64,000 nt of DNA, taken from positions 2,790,001 through 2,854,000 of the forward strand of contig NZ_OY764327.1 of assembly GCF_963668385.1 (NCBI RefSeq). Reading direction: 5' to 3'. Positions 35,925-44,297 of this stretch are shown piece by piece. The stretch is from an uncultured Carboxylicivirga sp. (GTDB lineage Bacteria > Bacteroidota > Bacteroidia > Bacteroidales > Marinilabiliaceae). Below the pieces are notes generated by a model that did not search any database, was not told the DNA's origin, and was given only the letters and a program-made list of their open reading frames with translations. Numbering within the stretch: the stretch's first letter is position 1; each line of letters starts with the position of its first letter. Position numbers and translations under genes: made by a program.

Positions 35925-36815
35925 ATGAAACTGACAATAACCAATTACAAGGAAGCCACAAAGAATATTGATTTCAAGAAACTGCCCGAAGCCGCTCAGG
36001 AAGCGCACAAGGAGTTCAGCTCCTTTGCAGAGTTCTACAACGATGACAAGGACATCAAGGAGATGCTGGATAACCACTTCCGCATTGTGGAACCTTTTCT
36101 CAAAGATGCACCCAAGAAGGCAGCGGACAAGAAAAAGTCCACGGCTCCCAAAAAGACGGCAAAGAAAGCCACACAAAAGTCTGAAAGCAAGAAGACGGCT
36201 TACAAGTCACGCCAGAAAAAGACTGCAACCCGGAAAGCGACAGCCCGGAAGAAGTCCGCACCCAAACAAATCAAGCGCAAGCCTAACGAGGTAGCGTTAA
36301 TGCCCTTGGAGATTAAGATTATCAAACGCTATCTGTCCATGCACGGGCAAAAGGTATCCGAACGGCAGGTGTCGCTTCTTTACAAGGTCATCCAAAAGGC
36401 GGCCACCGAAAAGACCATTCGCAAGACCAGCAAGTATGCCGATGAAATCAGCAAAATCGGCAATGACCTTGCCAGCACTTACAAGCAGATGGGTTCGTCC
36501 TGCACCTTTGAGATTCCGGATGCTCTGCACAGCAAGCTGAAAAGCATTGTGGACAGTTATGGTGTTAGTCCGGCCATTGCCCTTATCAAGCGGTTCATCA
36601 ACCTTTATGGGAACATCACCATCCAAAAGGCGCAACGCCTGTTGGCCAGCATCAAGAATGCCAAGAAAATCGGTAAGGTCAGCTCCGGGGACAATGCCTA
36701 CGAACGGGTCAACCAAGTGCAGAAACATCTGGAGGACTACCTTGAGAGCGACAAGCTGTTGGTGACCAATATCCAGCTAAACGGATTGAAAGGAGTTGCC
36801 GGGGTGGGAAAGTAA
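35925..36815 (+). CDS. Lys-rich DNA-binding-like protein; zero-frame product upstream of a putative -1 frameshift
   Basis: A 296-residue protein. Residues about 60-125 are a histone-H1-like basic stretch (KKSTAPKKTAKKATQKSESK), followed by a helical domain (about 125-270). It ends with NGLKGVAGVGK. The last sense codons form the slippery heptamer G_GGA_AAG just before the TAA stop (36806-36812). The -1 frame continues into the P-loop ATPase ORF. The basic arm suggests binding of viral DNA; a packaging role is possible if the fusion is made. Confidence 0.6.
   Translation: MKLTITNYKEATKNIDFKKLPEAAQEAHKEFSSFAEFYNDDKDIKEMLDNHFRIVEPFLKDAPKKAADKKKSTAPKKTAKKATQKSESKKTAYKSRQKKTATRKATARKKSAPKQIKRKPNEVALMPLEIKIIKRYLSMHGQKVSERQVSLLYKVIQKAATEKTIRKTSKYADEISKIGNDLASTYKQMGSSCTFEIPDALHSKLKSIVDSYGVSPAIALIKRFINLYGNITIQKAQRLLASIKNAKKIGKVSSGDNAYERVNQVQKHLEDYLESDKLLVTNIQLNGLKGVAGVGK
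36806..36812 (+). promoter_or_regulatory. Candidate programmed -1 frameshift site G GGA AAG
   Basis: The heptamer GGGAAAG is in the X_XXY_YYZ phase relative to the 296-residue frame and directly abuts its TAA stop. This is the same slippery sequence used in phage lambda G-GT. A -1 slip gives a 510-residue fusion ending at 37456, with no stop between. The -1 frame has no ATG, GTG or TTG from the preceding stop (36743) until GTG 36887. Confidence 0.5.
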
Positions 36816-36886
36816 AAGCCACTTCTACCAAGCCCTTACGTAGGGGTGGCAATGATTTACAGGGGGTAGCAGGAACCGGAAGCCAT

Positions 36887-37456
36887 GTGGTTTCTCCGGG
36901 TCAGGTGGTATCGGCTGACCAGTTGGCGAAGATGAAGTTCTCCACCTTCTCCATTGGTGGAAAGTTCGGGAGGTTGTTGGGCAAACCTTACAAACCTTTT
37001 TACCTGATGATTTACGGCAACCGCTTTAACGGGAAAAGCTCCGTGGCCATGCTCTTGGCCGATGAGCTGGTCAAAGGTGGGTTGAATGCTTTGTATGTCT
37101 CCAACGAGGAAGGTGTGAAAGGCTCGCTTCAGGAGAAGCTGTTGCGCTTAAAAATCGGCAGTCCGATTCATTTTGTGGAGGACTACAACCCGAAACAGTT
37201 CCGGGGTTATGATGCCGTTTTTCTGGACAGTACCCAGACCGTAGGCATGAAGCCCGATGAGTTCAAAGCACTCAAAAGGCAGTACCCGGAAACGTCCTTC
37301 ATTTTGGTATTCAAAGCCAACCGGGACGGCAGCTCCAAGGGTGGCAGCGATTGGGAGCATGACGTGGATGCCATCATGCACATCGAGAACCAGAGTGCCA
37401 CAATGGAAAAGAACCGCTTTCCGGGCGGCAGTACCGAAACCATTAAAATGTTCTAG
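36887..37456 (+). CDS. P-loop ATPase, packaging-type or RecA-like (start uncertain, possibly made by frameshift fusion)
   Basis: A 189-residue ORF if it starts at GTG 36887. It has Walker A YGNRFNGKSSVAMLLADEL (about residue 43) and a Walker B-like strand YDAVFLDSTQ (about 105), and ends in VDAIMHIENQ. The fold looks RecA/ASCE-like but no family was pinned down; a genome-packaging ATPase is one option, a DnaB-like or RadA-like enzyme another. Upstream sequence in the same frame encodes NDLQGVAGTGSHVV, a repeat of the preceding protein's last residues, which favours translation through from the slippery site at 36806. Confidence 0.6.
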   Translation: MVSPGQVVSADQLAKMKFSTFSIGGKFGRLLGKPYKPFYLMIYGNRFNGKSSVAMLLADELVKGGLNALYVSNEEGVKGSLQEKLLRLKIGSPIHFVEDYNPKQFRGYDAVFLDSTQTVGMKPDEFKALKRQYPETSFILVFKANRDGSSKGGSDWEHDVDAIMHIENQSATMEKNRFPGGSTETIKMF

Positions 37457-37458
37457 TC

Positions 37459-37791
37459 ATGGAGGAAGTAGCCGTCAAACTGTTTTGGGTAACTGTGGGA
37501 ACCACCGGGTCATTGGTGGTGGGTGTCATCTCATTTCTTATCCGCAATGCCATATCAAAGAATGCCACCAAGGAAAACGTGAATGCAAAGACCGATTTAC
37601 TGGAGAAGGACATTTCGCACCTGACCAAGGAGATGGATGCTTGTGAGACCAAGTTTGCCATCCTTCATAAGCGCATATCCGATTTACGGGATAGCTCCAA
37701 GGAGATTTACGTCAGCAAGGAGCTGTTTCACCAAACCATTAAGCAGCTCAATGAGAAGCTGGATACCATCTTAAAATTCGTAGAGAAATAA
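37459..37791 (+). CDS. Small membrane/coiled-coil protein of the lysis cassette
   Basis: A 110-residue protein with one N-terminal membrane helix (LFWVTVGTTGSLVVGVISFLI) and a coiled-coil remainder. It lies 2 bases after the ATPase gene and overlaps the next start by 1 base (TAATG). Spanin-like or holin-like proteins have this layout; location before a holin-like gene and near an endolysin supports a lysis role. Confidence 0.6.
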   Translation: MEEVAVKLFWVTVGTTGSLVVGVISFLIRNAISKNATKENVNAKTDLLEKDISHLTKEMDACETKFAILHKRISDLRDSSKEIYVSKELFHQTIKQLNEKLDTILKFVEK

Positions 37792-38219
37792 TGAGACTAT
37801 TTGGAAAACTAACCAATGCCGGGGTGACAGAAACCCTCAAAGAAGGCACGAAACTCATAGATGAGATATTCACCACGCAGGAAGAAAAGCTTCAGGGGAA
37901 AATGGAGCTTTTCAAGCTGGCGGTTGCCGACAGGGATTCTGCCAGAAGCATGTATGCACAGGATAGCTGGCTGCAAAAAGCATTTGCCATCTTCTTTCTT
38001 TTGTCATGGTGTGGCCTGACTTTTATAATGCTCAACTACTTTGTTTTTCGGAACATCAAGCTTGATGATTGGCAAATAGCTTTTGTGAGCAGTATCAATG
38101 GAGGTATTTCAACGAAGTTAAGCACCATCATCGACTTCCTTTTTGGAGGGGCAATTTCCGGAGTAAACCAAGTAAACCTTAAACCTAAACGTAAGAATGA
38201 ACCTTCCAAATTTGAGTAG
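37791..38219 (+). CDS. Holin-like membrane protein (3TM-type)
   Basis: A 142-residue protein. A soluble N-terminal part ending RDSARSMYAQDSWLQKAF is followed by two clear hydrophobic helices (AIFFLLSWCGLTFIMLNYFVF and a second ending LFGGAISG). The RDSAR...MY...S..QK pattern is typical of 3TM-type phage holins. It should permeabilise the inner membrane for the endolysin. The stop codon lies in the loop side of the terminator that follows. Confidence 0.7.
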   Translation: MRLFGKLTNAGVTETLKEGTKLIDEIFTTQEEKLQGKMELFKLAVADRDSARSMYAQDSWLQKAFAIFFLLSWCGLTFIMLNYFVFRNIKLDDWQIAFVSSINGGISTKLSTIIDFLFGGAISGVNQVNLKPKRKNEPSKFE

Positions 38220-38240
38220 TCTCAAATTTGGAAGCTCTTT
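38203..38240 (+). terminator. Intrinsic terminator of the virus-like block
   Basis: A perfect 14-bp stem CTTCCAAATTTGAG / CTCAAATTTGGAAG (38203-38216 with 38221-38234) with a 4-base loop is followed by CTCTTTCT. It overlaps the end of the holin-like gene and closes the long transcript. Confidence 0.85.
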
Positions 38241-38260
38241 CTGACCAATAAAAAATTAAC

Positions 38261-38827
38261 ATGAATCAGAAAAAAAAGACATTTGATGAATTGTTTGATA
38301 CCGTAATCCGCCATGAAGGATATTATGCCAATGTAACCGGAGATAAAGGTGGCGAAACCTACATGGGTATCGCCCGAAACTTACACCCAGAATGGGAAGG
38401 TTGGGCTGTGATTGACGTTTACAAAACGGAAGTGGGGAAAATAAAGCACAACGCCAAAATTGAAATTACCGGGTTAACCTTCTTGGTAAAGGAATTTTAC
38501 AGACATACTTTTTACCATACATACCGTATTGAATCCATCAACAGCGGGGCTTTACAGGAAATCATTTTAGACTGGTGTGTCAACAGCGGTTATTGGGGAA
38601 GCACAGGCGTACAAAAAGTCCTGAACCGCTTTTTTGATTGTGACCTTAAAATGGATGGGATAATCGGAAACCAGACTATTGCTGCAATTAATTCCTCTGA
38701 CCCGGAATCACTGTTTAATGCCATCAAAGCAGCTCGGATTCACTACTATCACGTTATTGCCAGAAAAGACGAAAATGCAAAGTTTTTGGCGGGGTGGTTG
38801 AGAAGGGTGAACTCTTTTTCAATTTAA
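38261..38827 (+). CDS. Endolysin, GH108-like N-acetylmuramidase
   Basis: A 188-residue protein with the GH108 signature: catalytic Glu in VIRHEGYYANVTGDKGGETY followed by MGIARNLHP, then LVKEFYRHTFY and LDWCVNSGYWGS, and a C-terminal peptidoglycan-binding-3-like part (LKMDGIIGNQTIAAIN). It cleaves the glycan backbone of the cell wall, and is the lysis enzyme for the holin encoded just upstream. It has no signal peptide, so it depends on the holin. Confidence 0.9.
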   Translation: MNQKKKTFDELFDTVIRHEGYYANVTGDKGGETYMGIARNLHPEWEGWAVIDVYKTEVGKIKHNAKIEITGLTFLVKEFYRHTFYHTYRIESINSGALQEIILDWCVNSGYWGSTGVQKVLNRFFDCDLKMDGIIGNQTIAAINSSDPESLFNAIKAARIHYYHVIARKDENAKFLAGWLRRVNSFSI

Positions 38828-38914
38828 TATAACAATCAATCCTTTTTTTAATCTTGCTAAAACCACAAAAGTTACCCAAAAGGAGTATATTGCATTTTAT
38901 TCAAAAATGTCACA

Positions 38915-40954
38915 ATGGCTCAAACATTTAACATTAAAGGTTTTGTTGATAGCATTGAAATTCAGCCTGATGAATACCTTTTACCTCTCCAAGAGATAAT
39001 TGTCAACTCTATTCAAAGCATTGAAGATAAAGCTGAAAGAACTGGGACTATTTCGATTAAAATAATTAGAGGAAAACAAAGTGTTTTAGGAGGTGAGTTT
39101 AAAGAACCTTATTCTCCAATTATCGGTTTCGAAGTTTTTGATAATGGAGTAGGTTTTATAAGAAGCCGCTTTCATGCATTCAATGATGCTTTTACTGATT
39201 TAAACAGAGGCAAGGGCTGCAAAGGAGTTGGGCGTTATACAGTACTTGCTTGTTTCGGAAGTATGGAAGTTGACAGTTTATTCTTTGAGGATAAAAAATG
39301 GTATAATAGGAAATTTAAGTTTGACGTAATAAATGGTATAAACCCAGAGGGAGATGAGAACCTTAAACCATTAAATAGCGGTGAATTAAAAACCATTGTC
39401 AAACTCAATAATTATAAAAAAGGGTTTCATGATTACATTATTAAGAATCGAATCGAAATTAAAGATATCGCAAAGGGAATAATAGACCATTGTTTACTTT
39501 ATTTCTTAGCTGGTGAAGCTCCTGAGATAAGACTTTTCAACGAAAAAGAACCTAATCAATCAATCTTTATAAATGACTTATTTAAGCAGTTCGTAAAGTT
39601 TGATAAAAAGTCAAAAGATTTAAAGATAAACGGAATCGAATCTCCATTTTCTTTAGATTATTTGAGAAACTACGATAACAAATCTCACTCATTCCATTTA
39701 TGCGCAAATAAAAGAGAGGTTGGCAATAAAATTAATATTGGGAACTACATTCCATCTTTTGTTAATGGATTGACGGATGAACAAAGTGAGAAGTATTTTC
39801 TTTCGGTCTATGTTACTGGTGATTTCTTGGATGAGAGAGCCAATAATCAGCGCAATAAATTTGCTATACCACAAAAAAGTGAAGACAAGACCAGTTTTGA
39901 TGAGATCAGTATCGAAGAGCTATTAACAGATGTTTCTGAAAACTTACGAAATCAGTACTCAGAGCATATTAGTGCTGCAATAGAGGAGAAAAATTCAAAA
40001 ATCCATAGCTACATTCTCAATCCCAATAAACCAAGGTTAGCTTATAGGCATCTATTAACAGTTGATAATATTTTTGATGACATCCCTGCAAATATCTCAG
40101 AGGAAAGATTAGAATCCGAATTACACAAGAAAACCTTCAAGCTAGAACAGAAACGAAACCGAGCCTTTGACAAAGCGTTTGCGAAGAAGAAGTATGATAA
40201 AGAGGAGTTCAGTAAGATAATTCACGAAGTCCTGCGTGAAGAAGCTGCATTTTCAGCCGGAAAATTGGCAGACTTAATGATTCGAAGAAAGGCAGTAATT
40301 AAACTCTTTAGAAAGTATCTTGAATGGAGGAATGATGAGAACTATATGCTTGAGGAAGATTTGCACAATATAATCTTTACGATGGGGGCTGAGAGTAATA
40401 CGATGCCTAATGAATACCATAACCTTTGGCTTTTGGATGAGCGTCTAACGTTTAATTCTTTTATTAATTCAGATAAACAACTAAGGACTAATCAGCATAT
40501 TGAAACAGAAAGTCAAAAGGAACCGGATTTATTGATTTATGACTTTCCTTGGGCATATTCTGACAACCCAAATCAAGTCAATTCCATTGTGCTTTTTGAA
40601 TTTAAACGCCCCGGAAGAGACATGAGAACTCCTGACGATAAGAAGTTAGATGCACAGTTAGAAGGGTATTTTGAGAAATTGATGGAATCGAAGGCTAAGT
40701 CTCATAAAGGGAAATATTTAAACATCCAAGATGGCACTCCAAAATTCGCTTATATAGTATGTGACCTACACAAAGACTTAATCGAGTATAATGTAAAGCG
40801 GAATTACTTCAATGAAACCCCCCACGGCACTTTATTCAAAATTAATCCGGCATTAAATCTCTATTATGAAGCCATGTCATATGAGACAATGATTGACTTT
40901 GCAGAAAAAAGACATGATGCATTTTTTAAGGCTTTAGGTATAGATAACATTTAA
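38915..40954 (+). CDS. GHKL ATPase with C-terminal nuclease-like region, first gene of candidate defence operon
   Basis: A 679-residue protein. GHKL (Hsp90/MutL-type) motifs are clear: LQEIIVNSIQSIED (N box), FEVFDNGVGF (DxGxG) and GKGCKGVGRY. The C-terminal region has LLIYDFPWAY followed by IVLFEFKRPGRDM, a D...ExK arrangement suggestive of a PD-(D/E)xK nuclease. ATP-dependent dimer closure driving a nuclease is the usual theme for such fusions. It starts about 90 bases after the endolysin and is followed directly by three tightly packed genes. Confidence 0.8.
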   Translation: MAQTFNIKGFVDSIEIQPDEYLLPLQEIIVNSIQSIEDKAERTGTISIKIIRGKQSVLGGEFKEPYSPIIGFEVFDNGVGFIRSRFHAFNDAFTDLNRGKGCKGVGRYTVLACFGSMEVDSLFFEDKKWYNRKFKFDVINGINPEGDENLKPLNSGELKTIVKLNNYKKGFHDYIIKNRIEIKDIAKGIIDHCLLYFLAGEAPEIRLFNEKEPNQSIFINDLFKQFVKFDKKSKDLKINGIESPFSLDYLRNYDNKSHSFHLCANKREVGNKINIGNYIPSFVNGLTDEQSEKYFLSVYVTGDFLDERANNQRNKFAIPQKSEDKTSFDEISIEELLTDVSENLRNQYSEHISAAIEEKNSKIHSYILNPNKPRLAYRHLLTVDNIFDDIPANISEERLESELHKKTFKLEQKRNRAFDKAFAKKKYDKEEFSKIIHEVLREEAAFSAGKLADLMIRRKAVIKLFRKYLEWRNDENYMLEEDLHNIIFTMGAESNTMPNEYHNLWLLDERLTFNSFINSDKQLRTNQHIETESQKEPDLLIYDFPWAYSDNPNQVNSIVLFEFKRPGRDMRTPDDKKLDAQLEGYFEKLMESKAKSHKGKYLNIQDGTPKFAYIVCDLHKDLIEYNVKRNYFNETPHGTLFKINPALNLYYEAMSYETMIDFAEKRHDAFFKALGIDNI

Positions 40955-40963
40955 TTGGACGTT

Positions 40964-41443
40964 ATGGAGGAAAAGAAATTAGAATTCCTATACCTGTCTG
41001 TTATTAAGAAACTTACTTATGACGAAATTGAAGAAATTTTGGGAGTTGAAAGAAGTGTTTTTTCAAAATGGTGGTATGATTTAAAAAACGAAAGAGAGGC
41101 ACTTACTCAAATTCGCGATTTATGGCAAAAGAAATGCCCTCAAATACAATTTGATGATTTTAAGGATTGGTATGAAAAAAGTGAGCGTAAGTGCTACTAT
41201 TGCCAAATTACTGAATCTGAAATCAATCAGCTATGGGATAAATACCCAGATTTAACAAAGAGAAAACGTGGAAAGAAACTTGAAATTGAGAGACTAGAGC
41301 CTAATTTACCATATAGTGTTACTTCAAATCTTGTGTTTTCATGTTATTGGTGCAACAATGCAAAAACGGACACTTTTACAAAGGAGGAGTTCTCTGACAT
41401 TGGGAAAGTAATACAACAAATCTGGAAAAACAGACTTAAATGA
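40964..41443 (+). CDS. HNH-type nuclease-like protein with N-terminal HTH
   Basis: A 159-residue protein from ATG 40964 (10 bases after the previous stop). Residues 10-45 look like a helix-turn-helix (LTYDEIEEILGVERSVFSKW). The C-terminal half has zinc-knuckle pairs (CYYC and CYWCNNAKTD), with the central ERLEPNLPY occupying the place of the usual D-H motif: an HNH-type layout with unusual catalytic residues. Either a divergent nuclease or a DNA-binding domain. The stop overlaps the next start (ATGA). Confidence 0.65.
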   Translation: MEEKKLEFLYLSVIKKLTYDEIEEILGVERSVFSKWWYDLKNEREALTQIRDLWQKKCPQIQFDDFKDWYEKSERKCYYCQITESEINQLWDKYPDLTKRKRGKKLEIERLEPNLPYSVTSNLVFSCYWCNNAKTDTFTKEEFSDIGKVIQQIWKNRLK

Positions 41444-42306
41444 TACCGGACTGGAAGACGAATAAAGTATTTTTCTCAAAACTCATTAGTTCCAAATTTC
41501 CTTTGGTATGGAGTGAAATAAAAGAGATTCTAAAATCCTCTGAAGGGTATGTTGAATTATTACCAAAGACAAAGGATATTTGGGCAAGAGACTATATGCC
41601 AATCCAAATTTCTGACAACAAATTAATAGAGTTCCGCTACGACCCAGATTATCTTCAGGGAAATTCCGACAAAAAACAGACGAGAGAATTAAAAACCTAC
41701 CCGGATATTGTTTGTGATGCTATGGGGTTGAAATCCATAAAATCAGATATTATCTTGGATGGTGGCAACTTGGTGAAATCCACTGATTGCATCATCTTAA
41801 CTGATAAAATCGTTTGGGAGAATCGAAGAACTTATTCCAAGAAGGATTTATTAAAAGAGTTGCATGAAACCTTTGAAGTTGATAAAGTAGTTTTAATTCC
41901 TTGGGATGAAGAATGTGAGTTTGGACATGCTGATGGGATGATAAGATTTATTGATGATGGCACAGTTCTAGTCAGCGGTTTTTATGAAAACGTCGATAAG
42001 AATTTTAAAGAACGGTTACTAGCTCCCCTTAAGAAAGCTAAGCTTAACATTGAATGGTTGAGGTGCTCGACACAAAAAGAGAATGAAGAAAATATAGCCT
42101 ATATTAACTTCCTTCAAACCAAAGATATAATACTCGTGCCAAAAATAAACGAGAAGGAAGATGATATTGCCTTTGAGCAAATCACTACATATTTTCCACA
42201 TTATGCACAATTTGGTAATATAAAACAACTTGATATGTCGGAGATTGTTCAATATGGAGGAGCCTTGAATTGCATATCTTGGACTATCAAAACTGCAACA
42301 GTATGA
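41440..42306 (+). CDS. Agmatine deiminase / PAD-family enzyme in a defence-like operon
   Basis: A 288-residue protein with all key family motifs: DIWARDYMPIQ (about 46), DIILDGGNLV (about 106), GHADGMIRFI (about 167, catalytic His and Asp) and YGGALNCISW (about 277, catalytic Cys). Family members deiminate agmatine or the arginine of peptides (Porphyromonas-type PAD). The length is short of typical (about 340-370). Here it is locked between nuclease-like genes by 4-base overlaps on both sides, which argues against a plain polyamine-metabolism role. The substrate is unknown. Confidence 0.85.
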   Translation: MIPDWKTNKVFFSKLISSKFPLVWSEIKEILKSSEGYVELLPKTKDIWARDYMPIQISDNKLIEFRYDPDYLQGNSDKKQTRELKTYPDIVCDAMGLKSIKSDIILDGGNLVKSTDCIILTDKIVWENRRTYSKKDLLKELHETFEVDKVVLIPWDEECEFGHADGMIRFIDDGTVLVSGFYENVDKNFKERLLAPLKKAKLNIEWLRCSTQKENEENIAYINFLQTKDIILVPKINEKEDDIAFEQITTYFPHYAQFGNIKQLDMSEIVQYGGALNCISWTIKTATV

Positions 42307-42959
42307 TAATACCATCACCGACAAAGCAAATAGTCGCTCTGTATCAGAAAAAATGGGATACGTTAGAAAATTATGTTGCTCAAGAACGTAGTTTGAGAAA
42401 ACTTTTTACACAGACATATCCCCATAATACCGAAATGGATGAAGTACTTATTAAGGTATGTTCCTTAAATGATTTTTACAGCACCAATATATTTTCGCCA
42501 TTTTCAGTAGCCAAACACATCATATCAATAGACGTTGATAAAAGGCTTAATGATAATGACACAAGTCTGGTGAATGATATTGCAAAAGTGGATGTCAACG
42601 GTAAAAAACAATTCAATTTCTATTCATTTGCAACAAAGTATTGCAGCCATCATAAACCTAAAGACTATCCTATTTATGATAGCTATGTCGAGAAGCTGCT
42701 ATTGGTACTGAAAAAGCAAGATAATTTTTTTAAGTTCCACAAATCTGATTTAAAGGTTTACTCAAGCTATAAAAACATTCTAATCAAGTTCAGAACCTAC
42801 TACAATCTGGAGGAGTTCGATTTGAAGCAGATTGACAAGTACTTATGGCAAGCCGGCAAGGAGTTTTTTCCTAAATCTGTGTACAGTAGAGAATCAAGCA
42901 AAGAAAGGTTTGTTTACACTTCCACTATGGGATTAGGTGTTGTGAAGAAAAATAGCTAA
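42303..42959 (+). CDS. OGG-like protein, last gene of the candidate defence operon
   Basis: A 218-residue protein from ATG 42303 (4-base overlap with the deiminase gene). The segment FATKYCSHHKPKDYPIYDSY resembles the core of OGG-like (8-oxoguanine glycosylase-like) proteins found in bacterial defence contexts. No complete catalytic Lys/Asp pair could be confirmed by eye. Possibly recognises modified or damaged DNA. Confidence 0.55.
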   Translation: MIIPSPTKQIVALYQKKWDTLENYVAQERSLRKLFTQTYPHNTEMDEVLIKVCSLNDFYSTNIFSPFSVAKHIISIDVDKRLNDNDTSLVNDIAKVDVNGKKQFNFYSFATKYCSHHKPKDYPIYDSYVEKLLLVLKKQDNFFKFHKSDLKVYSSYKNILIKFRTYYNLEEFDLKQIDKYLWQAGKEFFPKSVYSRESSKERFVYTSTMGLGVVKKNS

Positions 42960-43141
42960 TAGAACGATTTTGAATCCAATTTTTCTGAGCAATAAATGGT
43001 AAAATCAAAAAGTTATCAACAGCTTTAATTTTATTTTTTGCTAAAAAAATAATGGCAAAATGTATGTCCACCCTATTCAGAAAGCCTCTCAAAACACACT
43101 CCAAGACACTACAATACAGTCATTTAATAGTTGATATTTAT

Positions 43142-43273
43142 AAACCGTCATGGTTTGCGGTATGAAACGTTTGGGAGAGCGGGCTGCGTTCGTATCCACC
43201 GTTACCAGACTTAGATGCGTGGCAGGATGCTCGAATAACCACATCACCCCAAATGTTTTATGACCGCATGTTA
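43142..43273 (-). repeat. attC-like site 1 (distal end of array, degenerate)
   Basis: Imperfect arms TGCGGTATGAAACGTTTGGG and CCCCAAATGTTTTATGACCG can fold on each other; the right edge is GTTAGGGCAC. The left outer end lacks the expected (T/C)AACG, which suggests decay at the terminal cassette. Confidence 0.6.
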
Positions 43274-43293
43274 GGGCACGTAATTTATTAAAA

Positions 43294-44256
43294 CTAAGGA
43301 TATCTCTCATAATTTTTCCCATAATTAAAATTGCCAATCTTGGACAATATTTGAACTAATTCAGGATTCTTATCTCTAAGTAATAAATATCGCGTCTTGT
43401 CAGTATGCTTGAATATTATATACTTTGAAAATGGTTTATCTGCTCCTTGTTCACTATCAAGAAAGCAAGATAAAGTAAACTCACCTAAATCTTTATACTC
43501 AGGATTTTGAAATTTAAACCTCAAATAAATCCACTCGTCATCACCATTATCATCGTCTCCAAGATACTTCACATCAAGAGAATCAAATTTTGCAGTATTT
43601 AAAATGTCAAATACGTCTTGAATAAGTCTGTCAGCTCCAATATTCACTAGCTTTTCTTTATCACCACTCACTGCATAATAATAGTTTTTACCTTTTTTAG
43701 AATCGACTTTATCTCCACCTTCATACCATATCCGAAACCATCTTAGATTTTCAGTCTTCATATCAAAATTGTCCTTATGAGGTTCAGTATGCTTTGGTTC
43801 AATTATTCTCATTCCAGGAGGATAATCATTCAGAAATAATCTATGGATTTCATTATCCACAACGGTTATATGGAAATATTTCAACGAATCCTTGTACGTT
43901 TTGTTTTGAAACGGGAAACTAAACATCTCAACAATCTTTTTACCTCCCATTGAATAATTAGTGGATTGAGATTTCAAGATACTTGTATCATTTGGATATA
44001 TATATTCATTTAACACTTTTTGACCTTCCTGCATCAGCCAATGAAGTTGCTCAGGTTTTACCATTTTGGCTACTTTACTGTTAAATAATCCTCTCAGACT
44101 ATCAGTTTTGTTTTCTTGAATGTAAATCAATGACCTTTTTGCTGTTATTAATCCAGAAGAATTTTCGTCATCTGAAATTTTTCCTGCAGGCTCACTATAA
44201 TTAAATCGGCATCCAACAACTGTAATGCTAATTAATAAGATTTGTAAAATTTTCAT
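43294..44256 (-). CDS. Cassette 1: lipoprotein of unknown function
   Basis: A 320-residue protein starting at the ATG at 44256 (reading left); ORF extension upstream enters the neighbouring attC and is not credible. The lipoprotein signal ILQILLISITVVGC is clear. The body has no recognised domain. Cassette ends TTAGGGCAC and GTGCCCTAA are complementary, so this is one integron cassette with its gene reading toward its own attC (site 1). Confidence 0.75.
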   Translation of the reverse strand: MKILQILLISITVVGCRFNYSEPAGKISDDENSSGLITAKRSLIYIQENKTDSLRGLFNSKVAKMVKPEQLHWLMQEGQKVLNEYIYPNDTSILKSQSTNYSMGGKKIVEMFSFPFQNKTYKDSLKYFHITVVDNEIHRLFLNDYPPGMRIIEPKHTEPHKDNFDMKTENLRWFRIWYEGGDKVDSKKGKNYYYAVSGDKEKLVNIGADRLIQDVFDILNTAKFDSLDVKYLGDDDNGDDEWIYLRFKFQNPEYKDLGEFTLSCFLDSEQGADKPFSKYIIFKHTDKTRYLLLRDKNPELVQILSKIGNFNYGKNYERYP

Positions 44257-44297
44257 AATTTGATGTATTTTCATTTGGGTCGTGAGTTTATGTGCCC

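Noticed and set aside
17310..38827. Ordinary tailed prophage
   Set aside because: I could not recognise terminase, portal, tail or integrase genes; only lysis, spike and antirestriction parts are phage-typical.
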